From contig CM061096.1 of assembly GCA_030770545.1 (NCBI GenBank), positions 15,047,501 through 15,111,500 on the forward strand: a DNA stretch of 64,000 nucleotides, given 5' to 3'. Below, piece after piece: positions 24,301 to 36,493 of this stretch (positions are counted from its first letter, which is position 1; every line of letters starts with the position of its first letter). The DNA is from Macropodus opercularis (taxonomy: Eukaryota; Chordata; Actinopteri; Anabantiformes; Osphronemidae). The notes beneath the pieces were generated by a model, which worked only from the letters and a program-made list of their open reading frames with translations, did not search any database and was not told where the DNA came from. The position numbers were made by a program, and so were the translations under genes.

Positions 24301-27300
24301 TGATCCAGCCTCATCTGGGCATGTAGCATGAAAACAACAACACGAGCAGATCTCGCCTTTATTGATATTGAAAAAAAACCAAAACAAGGCAGAATTTGTG
24401 TGTTGGTTTATTGTAAGGGTTGTAGGCTTGGTGCATATGGTCTTGTTGTCTTGCACTGCATTCACATACCAGTGGGCATTAGTAAGTATTGTTTGCTAAG
24501 TAACAGGCAGTGCTTCAAATTGCTTCTTTTATTTGCTTTTTAACACTGTGGAGCTTCTTCTGACCAGACACTGTGATCGTACTGAGGATTAGTTGAAAGT
24601 AATTCAGCTGCCATTCATCCTGTCTTTCCCCTGATGGTTTTTTTTCATTAGTTATTATAGTATGTGGTTCCCATGAGCCTAAACTTTGCCTGTTACGGTT
24701 TATTATTTCTTTGCTTAGTTAATTGCTCAGCCCAGTTTTCATTACTCTAACGATTTCCTATAAACTTGAACATCACAATCTGAGCTGTTCCAGCCTCAGT
24801 TATTCACCAGTGATCTTATACTTCAAATCTTTCCATAACGTTGTGCAGTAAACACTGAGTAAGACGTTGCTCATATCGACTTGCTGGCCCTTTCATGTTT
24901 TCTCACACACTGCAATGTGCCTCCCTCAGGTGTGCTGTTCCATTAATCAATAACATGACCAGCCATGTGGGGGAAATAGCTCTGTCCAGCCCATTAATAG
25001 GAAAAGCCTCCTGCACTGGGTAACAGTGTTTCTATATTATTAGCGGTGAGTCGTATGTGCTGAAACACAGAGATAAAGAGGATGTTTTAAAAGAAAGCTG
25101 TGCTGCAGGAATCCTGTTGAGGGCTACAGGGAAGGGACGAGCAGGTGAATTCCAGATCCAGACGAAGGCTCTGTTCCCTTGTGGCATCTGATTTCTGGGT
25201 TTTTACGTTGACACAGTCATGGAGGTGATGGTTCTGCTACATGTTTATTATTGAGGTCACAGAGGTTTTGTCACCATATTTAAAATACACTGCATTTCAG
25301 TCAAACCGCACCAATGTGACCACAATGATCAACAGGTCTGGATAAGTCATAAAGTCACAAAATTTGCATTTTCTTTGTATTTGTATAAATCTGTATTTTC
25401 TATTATTGACATTTGGTTTTTTGTGATGATGAAATCTTTTGATTTACTTGATTCCAAAACAATGACATTTCTGTCTGTTTTGACCAATAACTAAAAATCG
25501 ACCAGAGAGAGATCAGGACGTCTGTTCATGCCTGTGACATTTACGCTCTACTGTGAATGAACACGCAGTTTGGTGGAAAACAGCGACTGTGCAGCGTAAG
25601 AAGCCGTAGTAGGTTTATCCTGATTGATTTTACACGTTGGTGCCGTTGTGTGTGTGGTTTTCCACATATTGTGATATAGCATTTGCAAGAAGCCGAAGCG
25701 CCAGGCTGCTGTTTGCTCCTGATCAAAGTGTAAATGAGACAGGGTGTTGTCAGTAATGTTTTTTTCTTTTTCCCATTTGTGCATATTTGATGTTTCCCAC
25801 CACAAACCAGAGTCACACACTGATGTCTTCAGCTCTTGTATGTAAGAAGAACTGAGCCTCTGAGAGATTCACAGATGAAAGCTGTCAGCGCCACCCTCTC
25901 CATCGAGAGAGCCTTGAGAAAAATATTGCATCAGAGTCTTTTGTCACACAAGAATAATGATTCTGCGTCGTAATAGACTGTAGATAAAGTGACATTTGGA
26001 AACATGGAAAGGAAGTAAATTTCAGATTTACTTGACAGTCAGTCTTAACAGTCAATCAGAAGTTAGAAATTTAGCTTTATCCATAAAAATGCAAGTGGAC
26101 ATTTACTGTGCAATAAAAGTGTCTCTTTAGCTTGAATATGTAGGTGAAACCCAGCTACCACTTCTGACTGAGCATCCTCGTATTAACTTTGACTGATCAG
26201 ACGTTTCAGTGCCTTCGTTGTTTACTGTACGTGTGGTTGTGTATCAGCAGTTTACCCTCACTCACGTGCGCTGATCTAAGTGAACCTGGGGAGACACAAT
26301 GGATTCATTTGCTGGGAAACAAACATGTCTGTCCACTGCGTGGACCGAGTCACCGCTTCAGTGTGCGCTGGCCTCCCTGAGGACACCCCACTGCTCTTCT
26401 TGTGTGAGCCTTTCTAAAATATCCCCTGTTTGTGCGCATGTTTATGAGTGTGCATTGTGGGTGGCAGCGTGATTCATTATGTAGCAACTCTCTTTCATCT
26501 GCAGGCTGTATTAATTTGTTAAAGTTCAGCGCCCATTTGTTATTTGGAGAGAGGGAGCAGCATAAAGGAACACAACTTTATATTAGAGCGGAATTGATGA
26601 AGGGCCAATGAAGTGTTCATTAACAGTTGTTTTATACGTGTGTTACCCAGCGCTCAGCTGTAATTTGTTTAAATGTGAAGTGTTTGTTCCTCTTGTGTGT
26701 TTGCGTCGTTGTGAGGCTGACATCACAGAAGAGGCCTTCTGTTATTGTTACACTTTTCAGGGGGATGGGACCGTTTTGACCATTGTATCCATACAGTCCA
26801 TATACTGTGTCTAAAGGTCTCCTATTGTGAAAAAATAATTGCATTTGCTTTTGGAAACAGAGCCTCATCACGATGTGAACTCAGTGCTTGGGGTCTAACA
26901 AACAAGCAACGTGACACTGTAAACGGAAGCTGTATCGCACCAGTAATTGGTTTAGAAAATTAGTGAAGGCTCGATTTGTGTGTGTTTCGTCTTTGTGTCT
27001 TGCTAAATACTAAGCCCGGCGCTATGTGCTGTCATTGCTGCTGTAATATATTTATTTATGTATATTTATGTTTGCTCATAAATATAATATTGGTGGAAAA
27101 ATTGAATCGGCTGCAAAGCCATTTAGTGAGAGGTAGCTGGGGTTAGCGGGGTAAATCTTGTTAATGTTTGGTAATATACCCATGAAAGCTGAGCTAAAAG
27201 CAATCCTGTGTTCTCATTAACAGCAGCCTGCCGCTTGAAATGCATTTAACAGGGGAAAAGGGATTTTTATAAAGAGATGGAAGGTTGACAACTCGAGCTC

Positions 27301-27696
27301 GCTTTGGATTTCGGGTCGGGCACTAATAGTGTGAAATAATAATTTCCATGTCTCTAAATGATTGTGGGACCTTTGCATGGTCTTTCTTCTTGGAACGTGC
27401 AGCCAGTTGTATCTGCGTATATTATACCGACGCGTTTTATGCTTGTATTCCCTCTTTTCTTTTGATCTTCCGTCAGTCTCTCCTCTGTGGTTTGACTCAG
27501 ACAGAAAATCTCTAGGAAGATTTGTTTCTATTTTTTATTTATCAGCTTTGCAATAAATGTTGGTGATGTAGTGAATAAGAACGCTTCCAAAAACATGACT
27601 CTACAATTCCAGTGGTTTTAATCTCTACTGCCCTCAAAGTGAACATTATGTAACGTAATCATGAGCTTGGACACTGGCGGATGATAAACTGACCTT

Positions 27697-27773
27697 GGAT
27701 TAGAACCTGGGCCCTACGCTGACCCCTGGGTAGAGCCAATGTCCTGGGATTATGGTAAACCACTGCTCTGCCA
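27697..27773 (-). repeat. tRNA-like Pol III A-box/B-box remnant (SINE or tRNA pseudogene)
   Basis: Read on the minus strand, TGGCAGAGCAGTGG begins at 27773 and matches the Pol III A-box TRGCNNAGYNGG at 11 of 12 positions. GGTTCTAATCC ends at 27697 and matches the B-box GGTTCGANNCC with one mismatch. The spacing is somewhat longer than in a normal tRNA, and no acceptor-stem pairing or clear CCA end is visible. A decayed tRNA-derived SINE is more likely than a working tRNA. A perfect 13-bp hairpin lies directly upstream of it on the same strand. Confidence 0.4.
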
Positions 27774-27785
27774 ATATCAGACACC

Positions 27786-27819
27786 GGATTATTTGCCACA
27801 GTTTTATGGCAAATAATCC
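27786..27819. repeat. Perfect 13-bp inverted repeat (hairpin), 8-nt loop
   Basis: GGATTATTTGCCA at 27786-27798 is the exact reverse complement of TGGCAAATAATCC at 27807-27819, with loop CAGTTTTA. In random DNA a perfect 13-bp stem with a loop under 10 nt is expected about 0.01 times in 64 kb. The stem is too short for a microRNA precursor. It may be a templated quasi-palindrome, the ends of a vanished small transposon, or a structured element. Confidence 0.95.
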
Positions 27820-30748
27820 CTGCAGGATTCAACACATATTCGGTGTTCAGATATTAGACCTTCAAGGACGACTGAATCTACTTGCCACAAACATCTGTGC
27901 TGCTGTATTACATCATATAGTGTTTTCATTTAGGTCTTTATAGATATGTGTTCTGAATATTTCATTGTAACTACTGAAGACCTTTTATACCAGTTAGACC
28001 TACTTTATTAGTTTCATCTGTATAACAAAGCACCTTATAGTTAAATATTTAATACATCCAAAATCCTCAGCAGCTGTCACAGCAGATGCTCTAAAACATT
28101 TAACACATATAAAATCCCAGCAGTGACAGACAGAGAAAGCACCAACGTTTGGGGTGATCTGAGTTAAACGGCTTCTGATTTGTTCTCACTGAACCCGAGT
28201 AGGTTCTGAGGAACTCGGGACTGGAGCATTATCTGACTTAATGACAGACGTCTTCAAGCTGTTGACTTGATGTTTCTGTGGCTGTGTGGGAGATTAAATG
28301 CAGTCAGTGGAGCTGCTGGCTTTTTAAAATGACTGGCTGGATTATACCTGTTGTCCTAAAATGGTGCCAGAGTAGAGATTTGAATAATTCTAGTTAACAC
28401 TCATTGACTCTGGTGCAGAACTGACACAGAGGAGCAAACTGTGCAGCATTTAAAGGATCTAGTGAGACTGGTAGATCTTTGGCCCCTCCAGAGAGTTGTG
28501 GTAGTTACTGTGCGTCTCTTTGAGAGGCTGCTGTTAGCTGGCAGTAGGAGCCACCTTAAATGTATTCCATGAAAAAGATCCAGTGTGTGATGATGTCTTT
28601 ACAGTAACCCTGTTTCCTCCTGGAAACACAGCCGTGCTGTCCTGAAGCCGCTTCCCATCTTCAGCATCACACAGCAACACACACGGGAACCTTAGGCCAG
28701 ACTCTAACAAAACCTAACGGCATTAACAGTTTTTCGGACAAAGCCGCGACCTGCTCTGGGAGAGGAACCCAGACAGAGGTTAAAGCTGGAAAGGACACAG
28801 CTGAGTATGTGAGTTTTATGAAGGGATACTGCCAGTTTCAATGTGCTCAGAGCTTGTACAACACAGAACGGTGGCAGGTTCACTTTATGACAGCATGTGT
28901 TTCACTTTGCCTTTATAGCATCTCTTCTCCTACTGTTGCAAGGTGGCTCATTCATTCTGATTATGACGTGTCCAGTTTCACAGCCTTTAGTTTCACATCA
29001 CTGAAGCACAAGTGTGAGCTCAGCACGCTTCCAGCGAGAGCTGACCCAGGGTCACTTATGGCGTTTGTGTCTACTGTGATAGCAGCAATTAATTGAGTGA
29101 TTATATCCCAAATATTATAATGACTGTTGTCCATTAGTGTAACGAGGATCCTTCCTGTGGTCTCTAGTGTCAATTAGCCTGACGTGATGTACTTGGTCTA
29201 TTTGCTCATAAATTGATCTTTTCATCTTAACACCCTGCAGAGATTAAGAGGAAATGTGTGTTTGTACAGGAAGATCGGTTTGTCATAATGTCCTTAAGCC
29301 CAAGGACAAAATTAGGGCAGGATATTTATGAACCTCGTGTTTGAGGTTATTACAAGCGCAACATTTTTAGTGAAGTTCTTACAACATACAGTAAATGTCC
29401 AAGAACAGCAAACACAGGAGCAATCACACACACATTCATTATTTCTAATTTGGGCCGTCTCTGTCATGGTTACACCCAAACAGTGGGACATCGTGCCTGC
29501 ATGAGTGGGGACAAGCAGCCAGGTAATGATGCTGGGTTGGAGCAGTGATACACACACACACTGCAGTTTGCTCATTAAATTTGCTATAGGGAGTTGGAAT
29601 GTGAGCCTGGTGCTGCAGCATCATTCTGCAGGATGTGGAGGAAAGTAGGGACAAGCAGGGGGACGTTTCACAGCAGGTGAAGCAGATGACTGTGCTATTA
29701 TAGTCTCCCGGGCTATTGTTTGAGCAGCAGTCCCACAGTGTAGTTGACGCTATGACTCATTTATTATCACCTGTGTGCATCAAAATGGTCGACGTCAACA
29801 GTCAAATTGCGATATATTTAGTAGTGAGATCTGGTTCTGGTGTCATACGATTCATTCAACTTTTCAGCTCTTTTGAGAGTTTTATTGACAGAGTAGACAA
29901 ATTGACAATAAATGTCCCAGCGGATTAGTTGCGCTCTCAGTTCGACAGCACTACCGTATGTTCCAGAATTCGCACGGTGAGCCGTAAGGTTGCATCGGTT
30001 GACACGGTTTTAGGTTTCAAATGGCCAAATGCAAGCTGGTGTTCAACAAAAAGGTCCAACACACCACCTGCTCCTGGTGCGAATCCCTGTTGTGTAAGGT
30101 CAAAAGTTCAAATGTCCGACTTACTGCTTGATACTGACACTGTATTGATGAGTCCACCGTGTTCCAGAACCAAAACCTTCGCTCTCTGCTGCTTTTATTT
30201 ACTGTAATGCTTCTCTGACTGTTCAGATCAGTAGCATAAAAAAAATACAAATTGCAGATTAATTTGCAGCCTTGAGCTTCTTTTGTTAAATTCCCTCACT
30301 GATTTAAAAACTACAGTATTAGTCGTTCGGTTCTAGAGCTTTTCTCGAGCTCTTGACTTGATGATAGAAATGTTTTCTTCCGTTTATCTATTTATAATAA
30401 AAAAATAAAAATGCCAGCACGAATGTTGTTATGTTTTAGGTCACACGTTTGTAGCAACGCACAGTTTGAAGAGAAGCAACGATTATGCGTTTTCCAGAAA
30501 CCGAACCTAAACGTCTAAAAAATAATTAATTTTGTCAAACAAAAATGAAAATCATACATTGGTATTAGCTTTTTCCGTGTTAAGATTTGCTGCTTTTGTT
30601 ATTTATAATAAACCAAATACCTTCGAGTTTAGAGTCGGTTGGAAAAAAGATATTTAAAAACATCATCCAGGGCTGTGAAAAGAATTTTATTCTTTATTGC
30701 CATTTCATAGTCAAGGTGATGAGGAGAGAGATTAGTTTAAGCAGAAGT

Positions 30749-30783
30749 TACTGTAAGTTGCTTAATATCAGCAACTTACAGTA
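30749..30783. repeat. Perfect 13-bp inverted repeat (hairpin), 9-nt loop
   Basis: TACTGTAAGTTGC at 30749-30761 pairs exactly with GCAACTTACAGTA at 30771-30783; one further T-A pair is possible inside the loop. No gene is near it (13 kb from sec14l1, 6 kb from nptx1 coding sequence). The sequence is unrelated to the hairpin at 27.8 kb. Function is unknown. Confidence 0.95.
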
Positions 30784-33700
30784 GGTCAAGGATGTGTTTT
30801 ATACCTTTACGTGAAAACGTTTGCCAAGTTTGAATCATCTCAAACAATGAGTCATATTGCATGGCCTTCTGTCCTCAACTTGTTTTTAAATTTTCCTTTT
30901 GTTTGTGTTTTTACCTCAGGCAGAGACTTTAGTGACCTGACTGTAGGAGAGATTAAAAAAATATTACATATTAATAGGTAATGCTGTGACATCACTTCAC
31001 CTAAAATGTTCTAGATTGTCTGGATCCGCCTCTGCAGGGTGGGAGCCCCTGGCCGCTCATACGGTCCAGTACTGATTACTTTACATTATTAAATGATAGG
31101 ATGACCTCGGGTCGTACGTTGTTGTTCTGAATTAATTCATGGCAGTGAAGTGATGCAGTGTGAATGTATCCTCAGGTGTGTTTTATGCAAATATTGATTT
31201 CTGTGGCCCTGACCACAATCCTGTGATTCTGTCCTGTGACATTAAGTGTAAATAGTTTATGAAATGTTATGGTAATTCCTCTTTAATGTCTCTTTGGCTC
31301 ACTGGTCAGCTGGTGAATGTAAAAGCCACCGGTGTTGCTGTTGTGTAACCTCTCCCACCGTCTGTCGAGGGCATGTAAACACTTACGTCCTGTTTTGACA
31401 GTTTGTTCGGTGAAAGGCTCTGAGCTTTTTCCCGGTGCCTCAAGGTCATGGATTATTCATGGGATATGGAGGGAGATGATGCAGTGCCATTGTGTGCTTA
31501 TATCCCAGAGGGTGCGACAGCGTCGGTTACATCAGATACAAAAAAACTGTCATGCATTCAGAGTTTGTACCAATAAACGATCACTGGTATTGGATGCTGC
31601 TAATAAGTTATCTGTCTCTGCAGCTCATGGATTATTTAAGAGCTTTAAAACATGGGCATAGAGAGGTCAGTAGAGCTGAGGCCCGTCTCTCGCTAGTTTC
31701 AGTGTTTCTCCCAGTGATGAGCCTTTCTGCTGTTCCCCTGACAGGCTGTCAACTCTTCCTTTAGCCAACCTGACAGTATCTCGTAGTTAGTTGTGGCAGC
31801 AGGATCTATGAGTTGCATTGCAGGAATAAAATGTGGTTTATTTTGTTGTGCATTTTCCACGGGTTGAAATGAACTGATGAAATAATCCTGTAACGTCGGT
31901 ATCGGTTGTCGAACTGTCTTCGTTCTGATTCAACCGGTAGTTACCACAAATCACACAGCGTCGCCATGAAGGTGACTGTTGGTTACTGGATGGGTAAAAG
32001 CTGTGCCGCTGCACAAACCACTACCGTGGTTTATTAGCATTTTCTGCGTAACAGCGTCTTTAATTAGTTGTACACACAGAAATGCATAATTAATGTCTAG
32101 ATTAATTGTAATAATTCCAAGCCGAAACACTTGTACGTGGCTTGTTGCTCCGTATACATTTGAGATTCTTTGCAGTCTAGTTTGCTCTGTAGCAACAGAA
32201 CAGGACCTAAAAATATGTGGTGTTTTTCTATCCTCAGCATCGTCGGTCTGATGATAAACTTGCCTCCAAACTGCATCTGGTGTTTCACTCGTAAAAGCAG
32301 ATGGATCGTCCGACTTATTAACAATTAAACTACCATTTTTATACAGATATTAGTAAGTGTGATTCTTGGACTCGCCTCCTTCAAGAGCTTGGGATATGAA
32401 ACCCTGACAGTCACACCTTGTTACCTTTGCTTATGGATGTTTGTTGCTATTAAACACTTGACTTTTTTTCTGTTAAATTATGTACGTTTTCATTTTCTTT
32501 GAGTTTTCTTTTTAATAGTGCACCTGCTCTGTGAGCTTATGTGAGCTGCTCCTGTCACGCTCCTGGTGATTTCCCACACAAACACTCCTGAGACCTCCAC
32601 GCTCAACTCGACCTGGAGTGTGAGGTGGAGGTGAGCGATGGAGAGCTCTGTGCCGACTGGGTGTGATTGACCTGATTATGGAAAACAGCTCCTGGCATTG
32701 CTCCCAGATGATGCAGGGATTGTGGCATCTTTGTGAAAAATATTCCTGTAGAGCCGGCTTCTGTCACAGGATGCCTGTAGATAAGGCCCAGCTATGGCTG
32801 ACAGCCAGGAGGGACAAAGACCGAGAGAGATGGTCTTACTTTAAAGACGGAGAGACGAGTGCTGAGGGAGGTTTGTGGCGAAGTGAAGATTGATCTGTTG
32901 ACTTCAACAGAGTGTTGGTATGGAAAATTAATCCAACATGCTCCCATGACCACACAGTCTTATTTCCCCAAACATTAGTAATGTTGCCCTAATGCCTCTT
33001 TTAGTGTTGTGGCTTTAGTTTTACGTTGCGGTCGTCACAAACTGACTCTGCCCATCTGCTTACAGACCATGTTCTCTGTGGATGTGGAGAAGGTGGATGT
33101 TTGTTGGAATCGGCCACTGACTGTTTACGGTACTATTTTAACTGGATGAGCGTATCTCGTAGCTCAAATGCGAAGTGGAGACAGCTTTTGCTGTGGGTAT
33201 GATTGAGTTTGTGCTTTTTGCTGACCATAGCTGCTCATTTGGTTTCATAAAGCCATCGATTATAGGACACAATTTGATTTATTTGACATAACTTTAAAGG
33301 CTTTGTGGTCTAGTGGTTCACACCCTCCTCCACACCTACACTTTACTTAAACTGTCAACAACTTACCATCCAATATTCGCACCCATACCGTGACGAAGCC
33401 ATCTGTCCTTTTTTGTAACTTTGTAAATGTAAAATATTTTCTTTGTAGTTGTGTTGGCTTATCATGACACATCCTGACCACTGTGTTTCTAGCAAACAGA
33501 AACATTATGCCTGTCATGCTGCCAATGCGACTTAGTTGATGGAGTCTGTGTCTTTGTAAAATACAACACAGTGATGCAGATATAGCTTCAGAACAACCCA
33601 ACGTCATCTCTCACTCTGCGGAGTAATTACTGTAGACCCCCATTCATTTGGCACAACACTTCAAGCATGCATTAAAGAAAAACAGTGTGGTTTCTGTGTT

Positions 33701-35610
33701 TGCATTCCCCCAAAGGAAGGATATTTTAGGATATATTTGAACTGAGGTTCATTCATTGGGTGATAGTCTGAAAGGGAATTTCTCATGTCGACAGGAAATC
33801 AATTATTCATTTTGTGGCATGGAGGGTTGAGCACCACCCTGACAGCAGCAAAAGTAGCTCTGAGATTAGGGATGTGTGTCTCATGTATATTCTGTTACAC
33901 CACGCAAGCCAAACTACTTGTTCCTCTGCACAGCCTCCTCTGCGTTTAAAGCACATTAAAATGGACATTTATGCTGCTTTTGTATTTCTTCATGCACTAA
34001 AAGTAATCTCTGCGCTTTTGCAATGTGTGCAGTATATCTAATAAAGGGATACTCTTGGTTTGGGTGGGTAACACAATAAAAGTCAAATATCCCAGTTTTG
34101 CTATTTCTGCACATAATCTATTTGCCGCTAGAAGTGTCGTCCTCACAGCAACGTTTATCAGCCGACTGCCTCTGTCACCCATTATGTTTTTTCTGCAAAA
34201 ATGGCATCAGTTGAACAGCTACATTTCTCCCACGCCCACGACTTTTTGTTTGTTTTCCCACTCTCTCATCATGAATTTTTCATCAGGCGCTTGATGAGAC
34301 ATTTCATGTGTTTGTCTTTATAAAGCACTGTAAGCTTTTGGGTGAAAGATGTTTTACCCCGGTCCCTTGGCTACAGCGGCGTCTGAATACAGGAAGGCGG
34401 GTTTTTATGGTTCGGTTTTACAGAGCGCTCTGGTTGCCTGTTACCTGGCTGCGACAAACGCGAGGCAAAATAAAAGCCTCATTTGGACAAACGTGGTTTT
34501 CGAGTTCAGCAGGGCCAGTTGGGTGTGGAGAAGGGAGTGGGAGAGGAGTTCTAACAAGTCCTCCAGTGGCCGCTTAGGAAAAGATCATCGTGTGTGTGTG
34601 AATATTGAGACGTGTTCCTGTGATTGTGGGTGACTTCTGGATCTTCCACAGGAGGAACCTGCCCTGTAATCCAACCCCAGATGTGTCACAATAGCTGCCT
34701 GTAATGGCTGCACAGTTGGTATGAGCTGAAGTTGCTCTGGTGTCTGGGGAGAAGTCTATTGACGTGAGGAGAATGGAAACCAATTTGCGGGACATATGAT
34801 CCAACTGTGGTGGGACCAGACGACCCCACAAACAATATAGGAAAGACCTTCAGACCTGGAGTCCTCTAATGTGAGCAGTGTCAGTTATGATTCATTTGTT
34901 GGGAAACTTTATAGACTGAGACGCACGACGACCTCAGCACCAACCTTTTGTTAAAAGAAATAGGTATGTGCTTACAACATAATGTGTGTACTTGCATTCT
35001 GTGTCCATATATCGACCTTTGCTTCGTGGTAAATTCTAAAATTCTATATAATTTTTCCATCTAAATTCTATCGCACTCTTTTTTCACCCAAGGTCATCTG
35101 AACTCACCTTTGTACAACCATGTCAACAAAGCAGCATTTCTGAGCTCAGCCTGCATTAGATCAGACCAAAGTTTATGAGATTTGTTTTGTAATTTATGTC
35201 AGATGCCGTTCGCTTTGCGTTACTGACGCTGTCCATAGATCTGGCAGGTTTCAGCATTAGATATTTACCATTACTTTACAGATTACTTTACAACCAAAAA
35301 TACACAAGACTTTAAAACTGGAAGAACTGTTTGGTTTTCGTATCATGTGTGATGAGAAAGTGAAGGTCTTTGAATTTGTCTCTTTTGTTGGAGAAGATGT
35401 GAAGATGTGACCTTGGGCTTCAGGAAGTCAGCTTGATTATTTTATTAATCAGTAAATGTGAAGTTCACCCTCAGTAGAACACATGAAGTGAAGTTCTCCT
35501 ACTGATCTGTCAGAATGATTGAGAAAGGTTCCAGATGTTTCAACTCCTCCATCTTCTCGGAATAAATAAATGTCTGTTTGCTTCTGGTTTTGATTCTTCA
35601 AGTATCACAA

Positions 35611-36493
35611 TTTATTACAAAAACTAGAACTTTTTCATCTGTCAGTGTTGCCATGCTTTAAGCATATAACAATACAGTATAAAATCTCAACCTAGAAGTA
35701 GGAAGGTAAAAGCAAAGATCATAGATGCTGACGCAGCATTTACAGAAGTTAAGACATGCTGTTACTGTACAGAGAACATTCCCATTGAAATACACACATC
35801 TGCAAAATGCGCCGTTGTCATTCGTGAATGTCATTATACAATAAGCAATCTGATCCATCTTCATTCTGTCTGTAGCAAGAGACACCTCCTTTGAAATTAT
35901 TTTACACAAAATAAACACAAACACTCAACTGAATGTGCTGATTTTTTTTTAACAGCCCAAGGCACTCAGGCTCAGATGTTGGCAATAAATAGGTCATTCT
36001 TTACACAAAATCACGTTAAGCAGGTGGTGGTAGAGAAAGCAGAGTGAGAGAGAGAAACAATGGCGTCTACGCCGGAACCTCCTGAAGAGCACTGCTTGTC
36101 CGTTTTCACAGTGAAGATCGCTGGCAGTCGAGACAGAAGAGACGTTTGTTGAACTGCGTGACATCTGTTCGCTAAAAGCAAAAAACACGATTTCCTAATG
36201 TCTTTTAACGCTGGCCTGCCATTTTGGTCTCAACGCCACTCCCTGACATCTGCATTGGGCTCAGCTGCTTTTTCAAACGGAACCACTAGACCCTGATGCA
36301 CATTTCAGGACCACAAGACACCAAAGTGTCCATTCGCAGTGAGCTGTCCCACTCCAGAATCTGCTTAAGTGTCCACAAAGGATTCAAATATCTATAACAA
36401 ATCCGGAAGCTATTCATTAACATGACCTCCTTTCATATTAGCTGACAGATGCTGTGACAGTGGCTCTAACAGATGCATTAATCTTCCTGCAGT
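35611..36493 (-). terminator. nptx1 3'UTR with candidate poly(A) signal
   Basis: Reading downstream of the nptx1 stop on the minus strand, the first AATAAA is at 35611-35616 (TTTATT on the plus strand), about 880 bp from the stop. Mammalian NPTX1 has a longer 3'UTR, so later signals may also be used. No coding potential of note is present in the segment. Confidence 0.45.

Larger units (their letters stand above)
18320..35610. other. Intergenic region between sec14l1 and nptx1
   Basis: About 17 kb separates the 3' ends of the two convergent genes. I see no exon with recognisable similarity. It has AT-rich patches (for example 20406-20490, many TTAAT/ATTAAT words), two perfect inverted repeats near 27.8 and 30.75 kb, and a tRNA-like A/B-box remnant near 27.7 kb. 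An imperfect direct repeat of about 35 bp (TTTAATACATCCAAAATC versus TTTAACACATATAAAATC) lies at about 28048-28130. In human the neighbour downstream of SEC14L1 is SEPTIN9; no septin exon is visible here. Confidence 0.6.

Noticed and set aside
30749..30783. Hairpin as a microRNA precursor
   Set aside because: A stem of 13-14 bp with a 7-9 nt loop is far shorter than a precursor hairpin, and flanks do not extend the pairing.
33305..33325. tRNA-Glu-like A-box (TGGTCTAGTGGTTCA)
   Set aside because: No B-box or cloverleaf pairing follows within tRNA distance; at most a repeat fragment.
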